Below, in pieces: positions 7,526 through 10,526 of a DNA stretch of 10,526 nucleotides (the stretch's first letter is position 1; the number at the start of each line of letters is the position of its first letter). The notes beneath the pieces are model-generated. The model worked only from the letters and a program-made list of their open reading frames with translations, did no database searches and had not been told where the DNA came from. Source of the stretch: Saprospiraceae bacterium (GTDB lineage: Bacteria > Bacteroidota > Bacteroidia > Chitinophagales > Saprospiraceae); the NCBI GenBank assembly GCA_020852155.1, contig JADZBJ010000199.1, positions 1 to 10,526 on the forward strand, read 5' to 3'. Made by a program: the position numbers and the translations under genes.

Positions 7526-7927
7526 CAATTGGCGGCGCCTGTCGGCTCATTAACCGGTAATTCGACAACGATTAATCTTAAGCCTGGCATATATCAGGTG
7601 AAATACCTCGTTTTGGACATTAATGGTCTGGAAGGATCCGTGGTGTTCCCGATAACTGTCAGGGACACCATTGCTCCGCAAGCCAAATGCAAAGCGGCGA
7701 CGATTACCATCAGCCCCAGCGGTTTTCAGACATTTACGTTAAACCCGACTACGGTAAACAACGGCTCATTAGACAACTGCTCGCCCGTTACGCTGACTGT
7801 TTCGCCCAATTCATTTACTTGCAATGACGCTGCAATTTCGCCAGTGATGGTTACGCTGACGGTGGCTGATACTTCAGGAAATATTTCAACCTGCAAGGAG
7901 CAGGTGCAGATAAAAGTTACAGCGCCT

Positions 7928-10252
7928 ACGGTCAACTATTCGCCCATTCCGCTCTGCGAAGGTGATCCGTTGCAACTGACTTGTACCCCACCGAATGCGC
8001 CACCGAATACATATTCATTCTCCTGGGCCGGGCCTAATTTTGGATCTAATTTCCAGAATCCGATCATCAATCCTTCTCAACCTCAAAATGCGGGCACTTA
8101 CACAGTGACCGTAACCGGCCGTACCGGTTGTACATCCAGCCAATCGGTGAATGTCATTTTATTCAATCCGACTGCGCCAAGTATCACAGCCAGCAAGATT
8201 GATTATTGTGCCGGAGAGAATATCGTTCTGGCGGCCAATCCGTTACCCAACGTAGAATATTTGTGGTATGTGGATTCGTTGCCGATGCCGATTTTGATGC
8301 AAACAACGCCGCAGCCGTTTTATACGATCATCAATCCTGCTGTTGGCACTTATCGTTATTATGCCAGAACAAAAGCCGGAACATGCTTGTCGCAAATTTC
8401 ACAACCGATAACCATTCACGTACATCCGATACCGCCAGTGGCTGTGGAAGATGACCAAATCGTTGTGTGCGCCGGTGAAACGATCACCCTGGGCAGTCCG
8501 GTCACCAATGTAACGTATGTGTGGACCGGCCCTGGAAGTTTCATGTCCGATTCGCAATTCCCATGGGTTACATCGGATGCGGATTCAGCCCTCCACCACG
8601 GTATTTACACCCTGAAAACGGTTAAGGATGGTTGCCAAAGCCCTGCAGCGACAGTTCAGGTAACAGTCAAGAGCCGCCCGGATAAACCGCTGATTAATGG
8701 CGATGCCGCTGCTTGCGTCGGTGATGATATCGTTTTGGCGACGACCACTACCGGCGTGGAATTTTATGAATGGCGTAAACCGGACGGCAGTATTGTGACG
8801 ACGCCCAACGGCGTAAATGCCTATCAAATCAATGATATCACCATGCTGGATGCCGGCGGCTGGCAAGTGCGCGTGCGCAGGAACGGTTGTTATTCTGACT
8901 GGTCAGACCCATTCAATATCAGTGTTCAGGATTATCCACTTGTTACAGCCAATGTCAATACGCCCATCTGTGCCGGTGACACCTTGTTCTTTACCGCTAC
9001 GACGAATACCTTGCCTTTGAGCTGGTGCTGGACGGGGCCGAATGGTTTTATCCGGTTTACCCAAAATGCCATATTGTTGCCAGGAGTAGAAGGTATGTAC
9101 ACATTGGTTGGCAAAACATTAAACGGTTGTACCGATTCAGCATTTGTCAATGTTCAGGTGATTCAACCACCCGCTATTGATACGATATTGGTTGCTGCGC
9201 CGGTTTGTGGCGATGGCGTAACAGATGCTACACTGACGCCAGTCGTCATCAAACCCAACCCGCCGGTAACATACATGTGGATGGGGCCTAATGGTTTTTC
9301 ATCAAGTAACCCGACATTGGTATTACCTGATGTATCGCAACTCAACAACGGCTCCTATTCGCTGGTAGTGAAAGACCTGTTGGGTTGCATATCCAATGTG
9401 GAGACAGCAGTCATCAATGTGCAGGCATCGCCGCAAGCGCCTGCGTTGAATCAACCGGCAGCCGTTTGCGAAGGCACTCCGGTGACCATAAGTATATCCA
9501 ATCCGAGCGCTTATGGCCCCGGAGCAACATTTACCTGGATCAGACCATTTGCCAACGATACATCAACCACTCAAAAATTCCTGAACCTGCCGAATCCGAC
9601 AACAGCCGGCATGAGCGGTGCATACTTCGTCTACGCCAGTGATGGAGCGTGTTTGTCGGACACCACGATTGTGAACGTTACAATCAAACCATTGCCGACG
9701 ACACCATTACCTTTCAGTAATTCGCCGGTTTGCACGAACGGAACGATTCAACTCAATATCAGCAACCCTCAACCGGGTGTAGTGTATGACTGGGATGGCC
9801 CGGCAGGTTTTGATTCAGGCATACAAAATCCGCCTCGAAACAATGCCATTGTCACGTATTCCGGCCCATATTGCGTCAAGGCAACCTTGAATGGTTGCGT
9901 TTCCTTACCGGGAGAATGCGATACCGTTGTGGTGATTCCTCCACTGGATCAGCCAGTCATTACCGGAGGGGCATTGAATCCGCAACAACCTACACCCATT
10001 TGTTACGACCTGCCCGGCGCTTTGATCTCATTGAACATTCTGACCGGCACCGGCACACCCGACGCTGAATACACCTGGTACAATAATGCCAACGGTCAAA
10101 TTATTGGCGGCCCAAGCACCAGCCCGAATTTGACCATTACCAACCTGGCTCAGTTTGGCCCCGGCGTGCATAGTTTCAGGGTGAAAGCCGAAAAAGAGGG
10201 CTGCGAATCGGCTTTGTCAGCCGCTGTGTACGTTCGCCTGGATACCATTCCT
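7928..10252 (+). repeat. About nine tandem Ig-like (PKD-like) protein modules
   Basis: From about 7928 the protein changes module type. Units of about 78-99 residues follow (C/V)C.G(D/E)...L.(A/T), then Y.W.GP.GF, a variable Asn/Pro-rich stretch, (A/N).G.Y.(V/L).V....GC.S, and V.V...P..P. Approximate unit ends are 8179, 8437, 8689, 8938, 9172, 9442, 9706, 9955 and 10252. GPNGF appears in units five and six, with variants (GPNFGS, GPGSF, GPAGF) in others. Paired Cys residues near the start and end of each unit could form one disulfide per Ig fold. Arrays of this kind in Bacteroidota often precede a C-terminal gliding-motility-type sorting domain, which would lie beyond this window. Confidence 0.75.
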
Positions 10253-10526
10253 GATATTGTGCCTTATGCGGGCAGTTCCGGCCCTAAATGCCTTGGAACA
10301 GGCAATACTTTCCAACTGGATGCCACGCCACTGACCGGTATGATAACCGGAAAATGGACTCAAATCGGCGGCCCAACGGGTATTTCCATACAAAATGACA
10401 GCGACCCGAAATCGCTGGTGCTGAATGCCATACCCGGCTCGACTTATATGTTCCGCTGGACACTCAGCAATGGCGGCTGTACCAATTTCGCCAACAGCAC
10501 GGTTAGTGTTACTGCAGTTGTGCCCG

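Larger units (their letters stand above)
3785..7927 (+). repeat. About twelve divergent HYR-like protein modules
   Basis: The repeats are visible at protein level, not as DNA copies. The typical unit of 80-120 residues runs: P.(D/N).T..C, then a Pro-rich stretch, D(N/D/A)C, a variable strand region with a further Cys, (W/F).A(T/S)D.CGN, and I.V.DT..P(P/V). The closing D-x-x-x-P motif recurs near nucleotides 4034, 4289, 4547, 4898, 5207, 5447, 5717, 5963, 6227, 6938 and 7664. The last unit (7680-7927) is a classic short form with AKCKAATITIS, NNGSLDNCSPV, NSFTCND and VADTSGN. The first unit lacks the D.CGN cysteine (it has ADNMGN). Such modules are known in extracellular adhesive proteins. The strong divergence between units suggests old duplication. 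Confidence 0.8.
5849..10526 (+). pseudogene. Continuation of the giant secreted protein after the in-frame TAA; runs off the window
   Basis: Frame 2 stays open from the codon after TAA 5846 to the last base, 1,559 full codons with no further stop on my translation. It begins mid-module: GQTIVPGTCPDRYTV and LATDVCGN complete the module cut by the stop. It then holds HYR-like modules nine to twelve, about nine Ig-like modules, and from about 10253 another domain (KWTQIGGPTGISI, PKD- or REJ-like). There is no signal peptide here. Possible in-frame restarts are GTG 5957 and ATG 6305, but a product from either would lack an export signal. If TAA is real and not read through, this part is a dead 3' remnant. 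If it is a sequencing error, 3680-10526 is one gene of more than 2,280 codons. Coding character is as good as upstream, so any inactivation is recent. A C-terminal sorting domain would be expected beyond the window. Confidence 0.75.

Noticed and set aside
5957..10526. Independent second gene starting at GTG 5957 or ATG 6305
   Set aside because: The frame continues the broken module without a gap, has no signal peptide and no promoter or intergenic region, so it is the remainder of the same gene.

Overview
The window looks like a piece of a Bacteroidota chromosome, most likely a Saprospiria-type marine or activated-sludge lineage. The reasons are the very large secreted protein built from HYR-like and Ig/PKD-like modules, the lack of strong Shine-Dalgarno sequences, and possible promoter boxes of the TAnnTTTG kind. 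The phylum call is fairly secure; the class is inferred. All genes read on the + strand.

Layout. Positions 144-1634 hold a complete housekeeping gene for IMP dehydrogenase (guaB). After a 152-bp gap full of ATTACATCAT-type repeats and a perfect 21-bp inverted repeat comes a complete glutamyl-tRNA synthetase (gltX, best start GTG at 1787, end 3289). An 85-bp gap leads to a 61-codon gene for a hydrophilic small protein of unknown function (3375-3560). A 119-bp gap follows, with a second hairpin from the same repeat family. From 3680 to the window end runs a giant reading frame with an N-terminal signal peptide. It has about twelve HYR-like modules, two of which carry a related inserted domain, then about nine Ig-like modules and the start of another domain. 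The C-terminus lies outside the window.

The most notable point is a single in-frame TAA at 5846-5848, in the middle of the eighth HYR-like module. The same frame continues as clear module sequence without another stop for 4.7 kb to the window edge. No frameshift is involved, so this is a nonsense mutation, a base-call error, or a read-through site. The sequence alone cannot decide between these.

Functionally, guaB (guanine nucleotide synthesis) and gltX (glutamate charging of tRNA) are core metabolism. The giant protein is a probable cell-surface or secreted adhesin-like product and appears unrelated in function to its neighbours. I found no tRNA, rRNA, CRISPR array, transposase or phage gene.
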